Shown: positions 8,358 through 15,462, numbered from the stretch's first letter. The stretch is 41,393 nt of DNA from VRUE01 sp040508545 (GCA_040508545.1 JBEVMR010000008.1:1-41393); one strand, 5' to 3'. Numbers and translations: made by a program. Notes: a model not told the origin generated them from the letters alone.

Positions 8358-9128
8358 CTAGCGCGGCGATCCCAGCGTCAGCAGGAAGAGCAGCGGCAGG
8401 ACGCCGATCGCGAGGGTGCCGGCCAGCGCGGGCGCCCAGCTGAGGCGGCGCCGGGAGCCCTCGCCACCACGACCGCGGAACGGGAGCAGCAGCGGCAGCG
8501 CCAGCGTCCGGCCCAGGACGGCCAGGTCGGAGGCGAAGGAGCGCGAGCGCGCGTACTCGCAGTCGAGCCTGACCTTGTCCGGCAGCAGCTCCTCGCAGTA
8601 GAAGCGCTCAGGATCGGCATGGAGGCTGAGCAGGTGCGGCTCGAGGCCGGCATAGCGCAGCTGGGTGGGGCCGGTGATGCCGGGTGGAACGGCGAGGATC
8701 TCCCGGTATTCCTCGGCGTGCAGGTCGACGAACTCCTCCAGCTCTGGACGGGGGCCGACCAGGGTCATCTCGCCGCGCAGCACGTTCCAAAGCTGTGGCA
8801 GCTCGTCGAGCCGCGTCGCACGCAAAAAGCCTCCCACCGGGGTGATGCGGCTGTCGTTGGCGCCGGCGACCGAATGACCGGCACTGTCGACCCGCATCGT
8901 GCGGAACTTGACCATCTCGAAGGGCCGGCCCCGGTACCCCATCCGCCTCGCGCGGAAGAGGATCGAGCCGGGTGAGTCGAGGAAGACGGCGAGGCTGACA
9001 AGTAGCAAAGGCAGCGCGAGCAGCGGTACGAGCAATGCCAGCGCGAGCAGGTCGAAGGCCCGCCTCGAAAGGGGAATCCGCGCTCTGCGCGGCTCCCGCC
9101 GCCGGTTCGATCCAGCCTCCTCCCCCAC
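8358..9128 (-). CDS. Bacterial sugar-phosphate transferase (PglC/WcaJ-type) with extra C-terminal helix
   Basis: A 256-residue monotopic phosphoglycosyl transferase, which moves a sugar-1-phosphate from UDP-sugar to undecaprenyl phosphate and so starts glycan assembly. It has an N-terminal hydrophobic hairpin (about 24-51), KFRTMRVD, the catalytic Asp108-Glu109 in TRLDELPQLWNVLRGEM, and LVGPRPE. After the usual end of the catalytic domain there is a basic linker and a hydrophobic segment (LAGTLAIGVLPLLFLLTL) predicting one more membrane helix, which is unusual. The GTG start at 9128 is the first codon of the frame compatible with the promoter at 9136-9165. First gene of the sugar operon. Confidence 0.88.
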   Translation of the reverse strand: MGEEAGSNRRREPRRARIPLSRRAFDLLALALLVPLLALPLLLVSLAVFLDSPGSILFRARRMGYRGRPFEMVKFRTMRVDSAGHSVAGANDSRITPVGGFLRATRLDELPQLWNVLRGEMTLVGPRPELEEFVDLHAEEYREILAVPPGITGPTQLRYAGLEPHLLSLHADPERFYCEELLPDKVRLDCEYARSRSFASDLAVLGRTLALPLLLPFRGRGGEGSRRRLSWAPALAGTLAIGVLPLLFLLTLGSPR

Positions 9129-9135
9129 CTTTCCG

Positions 9136-9165
9136 AGAGTACGTGTCTGCGCGCGTAGTTGTCAA
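9136..9165 (-). promoter_or_regulatory. Promoter of the sugar operon, probably leaderless
   Basis: On the minus strand TTGACA (9165-9160) and TACTCT (9141-9136) are separated by 18 bases, a good vegetative -35/-10 pair. Transcription would begin about 7 bases after the -10, at or beside the GTG start at 9128, so the first message codon would be the start codon. This is inference from spacing. Confidence 0.55.
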
Positions 9166-9187
9166 GGAACGTTAGGGATCTTTTTGA

Positions 9188-9193
9188 TATAGA
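9188..9193 (+). promoter_or_regulatory. -10 element of the methyltransferase gene
   Basis: TATAGA lies 11 bases before the ATG at 9205, in the only AT-rich patch of the intergenic region. No -35 at normal spacing is evident (TTGTCA at 9159 is too far). The leader would be only a few bases long. Confidence 0.4.
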
Positions 9194-9204
9194 CTTCCCG
9201 AGTA

Positions 9205-9987
9205 ATGGGGAGCGCAGTCGAAGTTCCACCCGACTGGTACCGATCGGGCTTTCCGCCGATCACGGCAGCGATGCCCTGGGCCGACAGGACGGAGGCGGAA
9301 GTCGACCGGGCGATCATGATGCTGCGGCCAGAGGGCGGCGAGCGGGTGCTCGACCTCGCCTGCGGGATCGGCCGCCACTCGCTGGAGCTGCGGCGGCGCG
9401 GCTTCGAGGTCGTCGGCGTCGACATCTCCCCGGACCTGCTCGAGATGGCCGAGCGCGAGGCCGAGGCGCAGTCGCTCGAGGTCTCCTTCATGCAGGCGGA
9501 CCTGCGCGAGCTGGACCTGCGCGACGAGTTCGACCTGGTGCTGAGCCTCAACGACGGCGCCGTCGGCTACTTCGAGACCGACGAGGAGAACCACCGCACC
9601 TTCGAGGTCATCGCCCAGGCCCTGCGCGAGGGCGGCGGCCACCTGGTGCAGCTGCCGAACGTGCTCCACGCCGAGAAGAACCTGCCGAAGAAATCGTGGA
9701 TCGTCGGCGAGTCGACGCTCGAACTGTCGGACCATCACTGGAACGCCGAGGATCGCTACATCGAAGGCTCCACCGTGCCGATCCGCTTCGGCGAGGTCTT
9801 CGAGAAATACGAGGAGATCCCCTTCCGCCAGCGCCTCTACACCGCCGAGGAACTGGCCGAGATCTACGACTCGGTCGGCATGCGCCTCGCCAACACCTTC
9901 GCCGGCAGCGGCAAAGCCCGCAAGCCGAAGCCGAACCAGTTCGAGATCTTCGTCGAGGGACGGAAGGGGCCGGTTGCCGCCGCCTGA
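9205..9987 (+). CDS. Class I SAM-dependent methyltransferase
   Basis: A 260-residue methyltransferase. Motif I is VLDLACGIGRHS (residues 48-59), followed by the acidic residue Asp73 ending strand 2 in VVGVDIS that would bind the SAM ribose. LVLSLNDGAVGYF occupies the motif IV position. The C-terminal half (FRQRLYTAEELAEIYDSVGM) matches the common lid arrangement of Methyltransf_25/UbiE-type enzymes. Substrate unknown. It is divergent from the sugar operon and upstream of the four-gene island, from which it is separated by about 80 bases, so it may or may not belong with either. Confidence 0.85.
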   Translation: MGSAVEVPPDWYRSGFPPITAAMPWADRTEAEVDRAIMMLRPEGGERVLDLACGIGRHSLELRRRGFEVVGVDISPDLLEMAEREAEAQSLEVSFMQADLRELDLRDEFDLVLSLNDGAVGYFETDEENHRTFEVIAQALREGGGHLVQLPNVLHAEKNLPKKSWIVGESTLELSDHHWNAEDRYIEGSTVPIRFGEVFEKYEEIPFRQRLYTAEELAEIYDSVGMRLANTFAGSGKARKPKPNQFEIFVEGRKGPVAAA

Positions 9988-10069
9988 GCGGCGCGGTCGC
10001 CGGCATCCTCGGGGTCGGTTAGTGTTGCTCTCATGCGGATCTGCAAGGCACCGCCCGGGCCAGCAGCAG

Positions 10070-10279
10070 ATGCTGTCCGATACTGGGTGCATGCCTGACC
10101 CGGAGGGCAAAGAGCTAGCCCGCCTCCGACGGAGGGTTGCCGAGCTCGCCTCGAATCTCGACCGCACGCTCAACTCACTCGATAAGAAGACCCAACGTCA
10201 GTATCGGGAAGCTGAGCAGTCGGTGATCGATGCTCGGCGCAAGGTCGAGACCCGCGAGGGTCTTTTCCGAGTGGGCTGA
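10070..10279 (+). CDS. Small coiled-coil protein, first gene of the island
   Basis: A 69-residue frame (62 residues if it starts at the in-frame ATG 10091). Most of it is a charged helix with heptad spacing (ELARLRRRVAELASNLDRTL onwards), so a coiled coil is likely. There is no Shine-Dalgarno at either ATG; GATACT at 10079-10084 could be a -10 giving a leaderless start at 10091. It stops 12 bases before the peptidase-like gene. An upstream in-frame extension into the methyltransferase gene is low-complexity Arg/Pro/Gly and is not accepted. No family recognised; it could be an adaptor for the proteins encoded next to it. Confidence 0.5.
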   Translation: MLSDTGCMPDPEGKELARLRRRVAELASNLDRTLNSLDKKTQRQYREAEQSVIDARRKVETREGLFRVG

Positions 10280-10291
10280 ACGCTGCCCTCG

Positions 10292-11767
10292 ATGCGGCCC
10301 TGGGTCGATCCCGATCGCTCGTTCTGGGTGCGCCGCCCCCGCACCAAGGGCGCCTGGACCAAGCTCGCAAGGGAGTACACCGAAGACGAAGAGCGCCGGC
10401 CCCTCGACCAGGTGCTCGCGGTCGCCCGCGAAGGAGGGTGCCGCACCGTCGTCATCGAGAATCGCTATGTGGACGTCGATTACCGGAGCGAGTTCACCGC
10501 GTTCTGGTCGCTCAAGTTCGACAACCAGTCGTCGTTCGCCCGGCGGATGCATTTTTTCGCGGCCGACCTCGACGAAGGCAGGCTCCACAACCTCTCGGAG
10601 AAGGAGAGGAAGTCCTACCTGGGCTACTCCATCATCCGACCGGTCCCGCACGGGCGCGTCGGGCGCACGGTGCTGGCCCCACCACCGGAGCTGGACGGCG
10701 CGACGCTGACGCCGATCGTCGACGAGGTCTCCTTCTTCGGCAACCCCCTGCAGGTGGAGGGCGTCCCCTTCTGCGAGCAGGACTCGGAGTTCCTGCGCTG
10801 CGCGCACGCGGCCGTCTGGATATGCCACTACACGGCCGCGCGTCGCGGTCATGTCGGTCGGCGCAGCACCGCGCAGATCGTCGAGCGGAGCCCCACGGGC
10901 CTCTCCCCCAAACGGGCCCTCCCCTCCCCCGGCCTCAACCTCAACCAGCTTCAGTTCGTCTTCGGCGAGCTCGACCAACCGGCGATCCACTACGGGATGA
11001 GCCACCTGCCCCACGTGATCGGGGTGGAGGAGCCGGCCTGCCCCGACGAGGAAGACGCGAAGGAGGAAACGCCGGCCGGGCTCTGGGACACCCGCATGAA
11101 CAGCATCATCTGCCGGTACCTCAACTCGGGCTTCCCCGTTCTGATCGGCGCCGAGGAGCATGCCTTCGTCCTGGTCGGCTGGCGCCGGGACGACGAAGGA
11201 CAGGTGCAGTTCATCGGCTGCGACGACCGGGTAGGTCCATACGAGGTGATCTCATCGCCCTTCGAGCACTACATGAAGCCCTGGGAGAGCATCATGATCC
11301 CGCTGCCGCCAAAGGTCTACCTGAGCGGCGAGTCGGCCGAGGGGCGCGCCCACGAGGTGCTCACCTCCTTCGCCGAACAGGCCGAGCAGGCCGAGGAGCT
11401 GCGACACATCGGGGAGGGCCTCGCCGATGGCAGCATCGAGCTGCGCTCGACGCTGCGCACCTGCGCCGCCTACAAGCGCGACATCGGCGACCTGACCCGC
11501 TCGGAGGCAACCCGGAGCGCGCTTCGCCACGCGCGCCTGCCGCACTGGATCTGGGTCGTCGAGGCCCACAAGAAGGACCTCTGCGCGAAGGGCAAGCCCT
11601 GCGTGGTCGCAGCCGCCGTCCTCGACTCCACCGCCTTCGGCGTCAAACCGCCGCTCGACATCCTGGCGATGCCGGGCATGGTCACGGTCTACCCGCCGGA
11701 CGAGGGAAAAGTGGTTCAACGAAACGGAGGGGCGGCGCCGTGGGGCTCGCTGCTCGAGGTGCACTGA
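10292..11767 (+). CDS. Papain/C39-like cysteine peptidase homologue, 491 aa
   Basis: Large soluble protein with no signal peptide or membrane segment. The central part reads like a papain-fold (C39-like) peptidase: Gln163 and Cys170 in the stretch EQDSEFLRCAHAAVW (oxyanion Gln just before Cys-Ala), His290 in HAFVLVGW, and Asp311 in GCDDRVGPY. These are spaced and ordered as a Cys-His-Asp triad. Before it, YLGYSIIRPVPHGRVGRTVL forms a distinct conserved-looking N-terminal region (about 70-130). After it comes a ~150-residue C-terminal domain of unknown type with an acidic helix near 355-375. It may cleave a protein, act as an amidase, or be a non-catalytic relative. It sits between a coiled-coil gene and winged-helix/cyclase-like genes, suggesting an effector or processing role. 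Confidence 0.7.
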   Translation: MRPWVDPDRSFWVRRPRTKGAWTKLAREYTEDEERRPLDQVLAVAREGGCRTVVIENRYVDVDYRSEFTAFWSLKFDNQSSFARRMHFFAADLDEGRLHNLSEKERKSYLGYSIIRPVPHGRVGRTVLAPPPELDGATLTPIVDEVSFFGNPLQVEGVPFCEQDSEFLRCAHAAVWICHYTAARRGHVGRRSTAQIVERSPTGLSPKRALPSPGLNLNQLQFVFGELDQPAIHYGMSHLPHVIGVEEPACPDEEDAKEETPAGLWDTRMNSIICRYLNSGFPVLIGAEEHAFVLVGWRRDDEGQVQFIGCDDRVGPYEVISSPFEHYMKPWESIMIPLPPKVYLSGESAEGRAHEVLTSFAEQAEQAEELRHIGEGLADGSIELRSTLRTCAAYKRDIGDLTRSEATRSALRHARLPHWIWVVEAHKKDLCAKGKPCVVAAAVLDSTAFGVKPPLDILAMPGMVTVYPPDEGKVVQRNGGAAPWGSLLEVH

Positions 11768-11815
11768 CGGAGGAGGTAGCGGCCGGAGTGCGTATTCTTC
11801 CTAAGGAGGGGACAA

Positions 11816-12130
11816 ATGCCGATTGACACAAAAACGCTCGGAACGCAGACGCCGGAAACGACCGATGGACGCAAATACCCGTCGTACCTCCACGCCTTCG
11901 AGCGCTATGACGAGGAGCTCCTCGCCAAGATCAAGCAGCTGGAGCGGCCGACCCTGAACAAGCTGGCGCTCGAAGCACCGGACGCGAAGACGCGCTCCGC
12001 GATCTCACCCTGGCTCTCCTCGGCAGAGTGGCGCGGTTTGATCAAGCGGGTAGAGGCGCAGGAGATGGTTGGCAAGCGCCGTTACGAGCTGACCCCCCGG
12101 GCCGAGAAGAAGCTCTCCGGGCACTCCTGA
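11816..12130 (+). CDS. Small winged-helix-like protein
   Basis: A 104-residue protein with an excellent ribosome-binding site (AAGGAGGGG, 7 bases before ATG). Residues 45-100 look like a winged helix: TLNKLALEAPDAKTRSAISPWL as helices 1-2, WRGLIKRVEAQEMV as a recognition helix, then a basic wing RRYELTPRAEKKL, the wording seen in MarR/PadR-type wings. The N-terminal 40 residues are polar. It could be a DNA-binding regulator of the island or a nucleic-acid sensor. It lies 48 bases after the peptidase-like gene and 11 before the cyclase-like gene, so one transcript is likely. Confidence 0.65.
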   Translation: MPIDTKTLGTQTPETTDGRKYPSYLHAFERYDEELLAKIKQLERPTLNKLALEAPDAKTRSAISPWLSSAEWRGLIKRVEAQEMVGKRRYELTPRAEKKLSGHS

Positions 12131-12141
12131 GCGCCGGCCCG

Positions 12142-12978
12142 ATGAGCGACTTGCCGTTCATCGGCACCAGCGGCAAGCCGCGGTTGGTCGAGTGCGCGGT
12201 GCTCTACTTCGACCTACTCGGGGTCAGCGCCATGGCCCAGGGCGACAACGCCCAGAAAGAACTCGAGTACTTCAACAGGACGATCCGCAGCGCCTTCCCA
12301 TACGAGATCGGCGCCGCGGCAGAGGCCAGGGAAAACGGCGCCTATCCGACGACCGTCTTCTCCGACTCGATCGTCCTGGCAGTCCCGATCCTCGAAGACC
12401 TGTCCACGTCGAAGGCCGTCTTCCAGGTCGCTCTCGAGGTTGCTCAGCTGCAGACCGAGCTCGCCACCTGTGACTACTTCGCCCGTGGCGCCATCACCCT
12501 GGACAAGTTCCACTCCTACGAGGGGCTGCTGTTTGGTCCGGCTCTGGTCGAGGCGGCATCGCTGGAGCGCGATGTGGCTGTCGATCCGCGGATCGTCCTC
12601 TCACCGGCCGCATCAGCCGCACTACTCCAGGGTGAGGCGCCGGAGGGTGGGGGGAGGAGCGTTTACGAGGAAGCCCCGGTGCTCGTCGACGAGGACGGTG
12701 TGCCCTTCGTCGACTACCTCTCCGGCGCCTTTCAGGCTGACCCCCAGCTCGAGCTGCCGGACCGGCTGAGCGAACACAGGGACGCAGTCGTCAAGCAATT
12801 GGAGCAACAGCAGACCAACTTCGGCCGCTGGTCGAAGCACCGCTGGGTCGCCGAGTACCACAACTCGACCTGCCGCACATATCGTGAGCCCCTGGAGGCG
12901 CACGGTGGATTCGAGGCCTTCCTGATCGACTCGATCCACACCAGGCGTCAGTTCGAGCCCCTGCGAAGACTCCGCTAG
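12142..12978 (+). CDS. Class III nucleotidyl-cyclase-like protein
   Basis: A 278-residue soluble protein that follows the class III cyclase pattern. Asp24 in AVLYFDLLGVS and Asp75 in TTVFSDSIVLA match the two metal-binding aspartates. ARGAITLDKFHSYEGLLFGPALVEAASLERD matches the stretch that in true cyclases reads G-x-VN-x2-A-x-R. At the positions normally Asn and Arg (transition-state residues) this protein has Glu137 and Ser140. So metal binding may be kept while the classic chemistry is altered. The C-terminal ~100 residues (EHRDAVVKQLEQQQTNFGRW and beyond) are helical and basic. It could make a cyclic nucleotide signal, as the class III-fold Pycsar cyclases do, or be a nucleotide-binding sensor. 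Start at ATG 12142; no clear ribosome-binding site. Confidence 0.65.
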   Translation: MSDLPFIGTSGKPRLVECAVLYFDLLGVSAMAQGDNAQKELEYFNRTIRSAFPYEIGAAAEARENGAYPTTVFSDSIVLAVPILEDLSTSKAVFQVALEVAQLQTELATCDYFARGAITLDKFHSYEGLLFGPALVEAASLERDVAVDPRIVLSPAASAALLQGEAPEGGGRSVYEEAPVLVDEDGVPFVDYLSGAFQADPQLELPDRLSEHRDAVVKQLEQQQTNFGRWSKHRWVAEYHNSTCRTYREPLEAHGGFEAFLIDSIHTRRQFEPLRRLR

Positions 12979-13017
12979 CGCTAAGGAACGCCGCTCCCCT
13001 GGCCGATAAAGGCCCCG

Positions 13018-14124
13018 ATGTTCGAGATCGACTCAGCGCTACGCGCCCTCGTCGAGCGGGGCGGCTCCGACCTGCACGTCAAAGTGGCGGCGCCGCCGAC
13101 GATCCGCCTGCACGGTGAGCTGACGCCACTGGACGGCTACGAGGCGCTCGCGGGCGAGGACACCGAGAAGGCCTTCCACGACATCGCCGAGGTTCGCTCG
13201 GTGACCGAATTCGAGCAGGAGGGCGAGGCCGACTTCTCCTACGCGATCTCCGGCCTCTCGCGCTTCCGCGTCAACGTCTTCAAACAGCGCGGCTCGACCT
13301 CGATCGTCTGCCGCGCGATCCCCTTCGAAATCCGCTCGGTAGAGGATCTCGGCCTGCCCGAGGTCGTCACCAACCTGGCCGAGGAGCAGCGCGGGATCAT
13401 CCTCGTCACCGGCACCACCGGCTCGGGCAAGAGCACGACCCTGGCGGCGATGATCGACCACATCAACCGCACCCGGGCGCACCACATCGTCACGCTCGAG
13501 GACCCGATCGAGTACCTGCACGAAGACAAAGGCTCGATCGTCAACCAGCGCGAGGTCGGCTCCGACACCAACAGCTTCGCCCGCGCCATGCGACGCGTCC
13601 TGCGCCAGGACCCCGACGTGATCCTGATCGGCGAGATGCGCGACGAGGAGACGGTGCGCACTGCGCTATCCGCTGCCGAGACCGGCCACCTGGTCCTCTC
13701 CACCGTCCACACCCTCGACGCCACCGAGACGATCAACCGCATCATCGACTTCTTCCCCCCCCACCTCCAGCACCAAGCACGGGTGATGCTCGCCTCGACC
13801 CTGAAGGGGGCGATCGCCCAGCGCCTCGTCCCGGACGTCAGCGGCGAGGGCCGCGTGCCCGCCTCCGAGGTGCTCGTCGTCACCGGGCGCGTCCAGGACC
13901 TGATCCTCAACCCCGACGAGACCGGCAAGATCACCGAGGTGATCGCCGAGGGCGAGTACTACGGCATGCGCACCTTCGACCAGTCGCTGCTGCGCTACGT
14001 GATGGAGGGCAAGATCGCCGAGCAGGTCGCGCTCGACTACGCCTCCAGCCCGCACGACTTCAAACTGATGCTGGCCGCCGGCGGCCAGCGCGCCAGCGGC
14101 ATCGAGCAGCTCGAGAGCGCCTAG
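13018..14124 (+). CDS. pilT: PilT-type type IV pilus retraction ATPase
   Basis: A 368-residue secretion-superfamily ATPase. It has the N-terminal PAS-like domain (GGSDLHVKVAAPPTIRLHG), Walker A GTTGSGKSTT (132-141), Asp box TLEDPIE (159-165), Walker B DPDVILIGEMRDEET (198-212) and His box TGHLVLSTVHTLDATETI (222-239). Length and motif order match PilT, the hexameric motor that depolymerises type IV pili. No other pilus gene is in the window, so its partners must be elsewhere or it serves a reduced Tad/T4P-like system. It follows the island by 40 bases and its stop overlaps the convergent bcp stop through a shared CTAG. Confidence 0.88.
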   Translation: MFEIDSALRALVERGGSDLHVKVAAPPTIRLHGELTPLDGYEALAGEDTEKAFHDIAEVRSVTEFEQEGEADFSYAISGLSRFRVNVFKQRGSTSIVCRAIPFEIRSVEDLGLPEVVTNLAEEQRGIILVTGTTGSGKSTTLAAMIDHINRTRAHHIVTLEDPIEYLHEDKGSIVNQREVGSDTNSFARAMRRVLRQDPDVILIGEMRDEETVRTALSAAETGHLVLSTVHTLDATETINRIIDFFPPHLQHQARVMLASTLKGAIAQRLVPDVSGEGRVPASEVLVVTGRVQDLILNPDETGKITEVIAEGEYYGMRTFDQSLLRYVMEGKIAEQVALDYASSPHDFKLMLAAGGQRASGIEQLESA

Positions 14125-14585
14125 CTCAGCTCAGCGAGTGCCGCGAGCACGACGTCGTCGTGCGTCTTCGGCGAGACCTTGGGGAAGACCTTGGCGATCT
14201 TGCCTTTTGGGTCGATCAGGAAGGTCGCTCGCTGCACTCCCATGTACTTCTTCCCGTACATCGACTTCTCGCCCCAAGCGCCGTAGGCCTCGGCCACAGC
14301 GTGGTCAGCGTCGGCGAGGAGGGTGAAGCCGAGGTCGAACTTGCCGGCGAACTTCTTCACCGCGCCAATCTCGTCGGGTGAGACGCCGATCACCCTCGCG
14401 CCCGCCTTGGCGTACTCGGCGCTGTGATCGCGGACGCCGCAGGCCTGGGTCGTGCAGCCTGGGGTGTCGGCGCGCGGGTAGAAATAGAGGACGACGGTCT
14501 CGCCGCGCAGCTCGGAGAGGGTCAACTCCCTGCCCTCCTGATCGGGCAGGGTGAAGTCGGGCGCCGCCTGGCCTGCTTCGAGCAC
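14121..14585 (-). CDS. bcp: Thioredoxin-dependent peroxiredoxin Bcp/PrxQ
   Basis: A 154-residue atypical 2-Cys peroxiredoxin: PDFTLPDQEGRE, then YFYPRADTPGCTTQACGVRD with peroxidatic Cys44 and resolving Cys49 (the CX4C pattern of the BCP/PrxQ group), and a conserved GVQRATFLIDPKGKI segment. It reduces hydroperoxides with thioredoxin in the cytoplasm. The start is GTG 14585. There is no Shine-Dalgarno before it; instead an inverted repeat (14593-14655) ends 7 bases upstream. Confidence 0.93.
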   Translation of the reverse strand: MLEAGQAAPDFTLPDQEGRELTLSELRGETVVLYFYPRADTPGCTTQACGVRDHSAEYAKAGARVIGVSPDEIGAVKKFAGKFDLGFTLLADADHAVAEAYGAWGEKSMYGKKYMGVQRATFLIDPKGKIAKVFPKVSPKTHDDVVLAALAELS

Positions 14586-14592
14586 GGCCGCT

Positions 14593-14655
14593 AGGTGTCG
14601 GACCGCGTGGTCACGCGCGTCATCCAGGCGTGCGGGATCGCGGGGTCCAACACCT
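14593..14655. repeat. Inverted repeat between the acidic-protein gene and bcp
   Basis: AGGTGTCGGACC (14593-14604) and GGTCCAACACCT (14644-14655) are 12-base arms with one G/U-compatible mismatch. They enclose 39 bases that can fold further (CGCGTG-GT-CACGCG at 14604-14617). The repeat spans the gap from the upstream gene's stop codon to just before the bcp start. There is no U-tract, so a simple terminator is less likely than an mRNA structure affecting bcp. Confidence 0.5.
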
Positions 14656-14990
14656 CAGTCCTCGCGGCCCGGGTCCTGGCCGTCCTCGTCCTCGTCGAGC
14701 TCCTCGTCACCCTGTTCGAGCGCGGTCTCGGAGACCGAGCCGCTCGAGCCGGGGTGGTAATGGGTCTGGAACTCCTCCAGCGCCCGGTCGCGGCGGTCCT
14801 CGTCGACGGGAACGTCGTCGGAGATCCGCACCCAGTCGGCGCCCTCGTAGTCCTCGAGGTTGAAGACCTCCTGGTCGAGCGAGGTCGAGTCGTCGACCAC
14901 GACGAGCACCTCGGTCTGCGGGTTGAAGTAGGTCCCGGGCTGGTTCAGCAGCTCCTCGACCTCGTAGAGGTTCTCGCGGTTCGCGGCCAT
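14655..14990 (-). CDS. Small acidic hypothetical protein
   Basis: A 111-residue protein starting MAANRENLYEVEELLNQPGTYFNPQTEVLVVVDDS. It is strongly acidic, with a C-terminal tail of Glu/Asp/Gly (EQGDEELDEDEDGQDPGRED). No signal peptide or membrane segment. The ordered N-terminal half alternates strands and helices; the tail is probably disordered. The ATG at 14990 is preceded by AGGA and lies 10 bases after the stop of the next gene upstream, so the two form an operon. Function unknown. Confidence 0.65.
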   Translation of the reverse strand: MAANRENLYEVEELLNQPGTYFNPQTEVLVVVDDSTSLDQEVFNLEDYEGADWVRISDDVPVDEDRRDRALEEFQTHYHPGSSGSVSETALEQGDEELDEDEDGQDPGRED

Positions 14991-15000
14991 CCACTCGATC

Positions 15001-15462
15001 CTACAAATCCGCGAGCTGGCGCTCAATCTCAAGCTCGACGTCGAGCGGCTCCTCACCACGGCGCATCCGCCGTTCGTTGCGCGCAACCACGAGCTGGCGC
15101 ACCTCGGAGCGCAGCTTCTCGTCGATCGCGGGGCCGGCGGCGCCCGGGGAGTCGAGCAGGCGCTTCACCTCGAGCTCGACGTCGAGCGGCTCCTCGCCGC
15201 GCTGCTGGCGCCGGTAGGACTTCGCCTCCAGCATCTGTCGCGCCTCGGCCTCCTGCAGCTTGCGATCGACCGGCGCTTCGGGCTGGGACAGGCGGCTCGG
15301 CGGCGGCATTTCCTGCTCGATCGCGAAGGGGCCTTTGCCGACGCTCTGCCAGAGCGGCCCGGTGCGGGCGAAGGCGATCAGGGCAATTGGCAAGGCGAGC
15401 AGCGTGATCAAGGTGAGGACGAAGCCGGCCTGGATGTCGATCAGATCCGCCAGGGGAACCAT
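15001..15462 (-). CDS. Single-pass membrane protein with a duplicated RGEEPLDVELE motif
   Basis: A 153-residue protein with one N-terminal membrane helix (about 11-31) and a charged cytoplasmic part. The segment RGEEPLDVELEVKRLLDS is repeated about 50 residues later as RGEEPLDVELEIERQLADL at the C-terminus. At DNA level the two copies share a run of about 22 bases, so the duplication is recent or constrained. The motif is probably a short amphipathic helix used for binding. Divergent from the acyl-CoA dehydrogenase gene. Function unknown. Confidence 0.7.
   Translation of the reverse strand: MVPLADLIDIQAGFVLTLITLLALPIALIAFARTGPLWQSVGKGPFAIEQEMPPPSRLSQPEAPVDRKLQEAEARQMLEAKSYRRQQRGEEPLDVELEVKRLLDSPGAAGPAIDEKLRSEVRQLVVARNERRMRRGEEPLDVELEIERQLADL

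Noticed and set aside
9974..10090. N-terminal extension of the small coiled-coil gene into the methyltransferase gene
   Set aside because: The added residues are low-complexity Arg/Pro/Gly and no ribosome-binding site precedes the start.
14593..14655. tRNA gene suggested by a ~63-base foldable segment
   Set aside because: No T-arm consensus, no proper acceptor stem and no anticodon arm on either strand.
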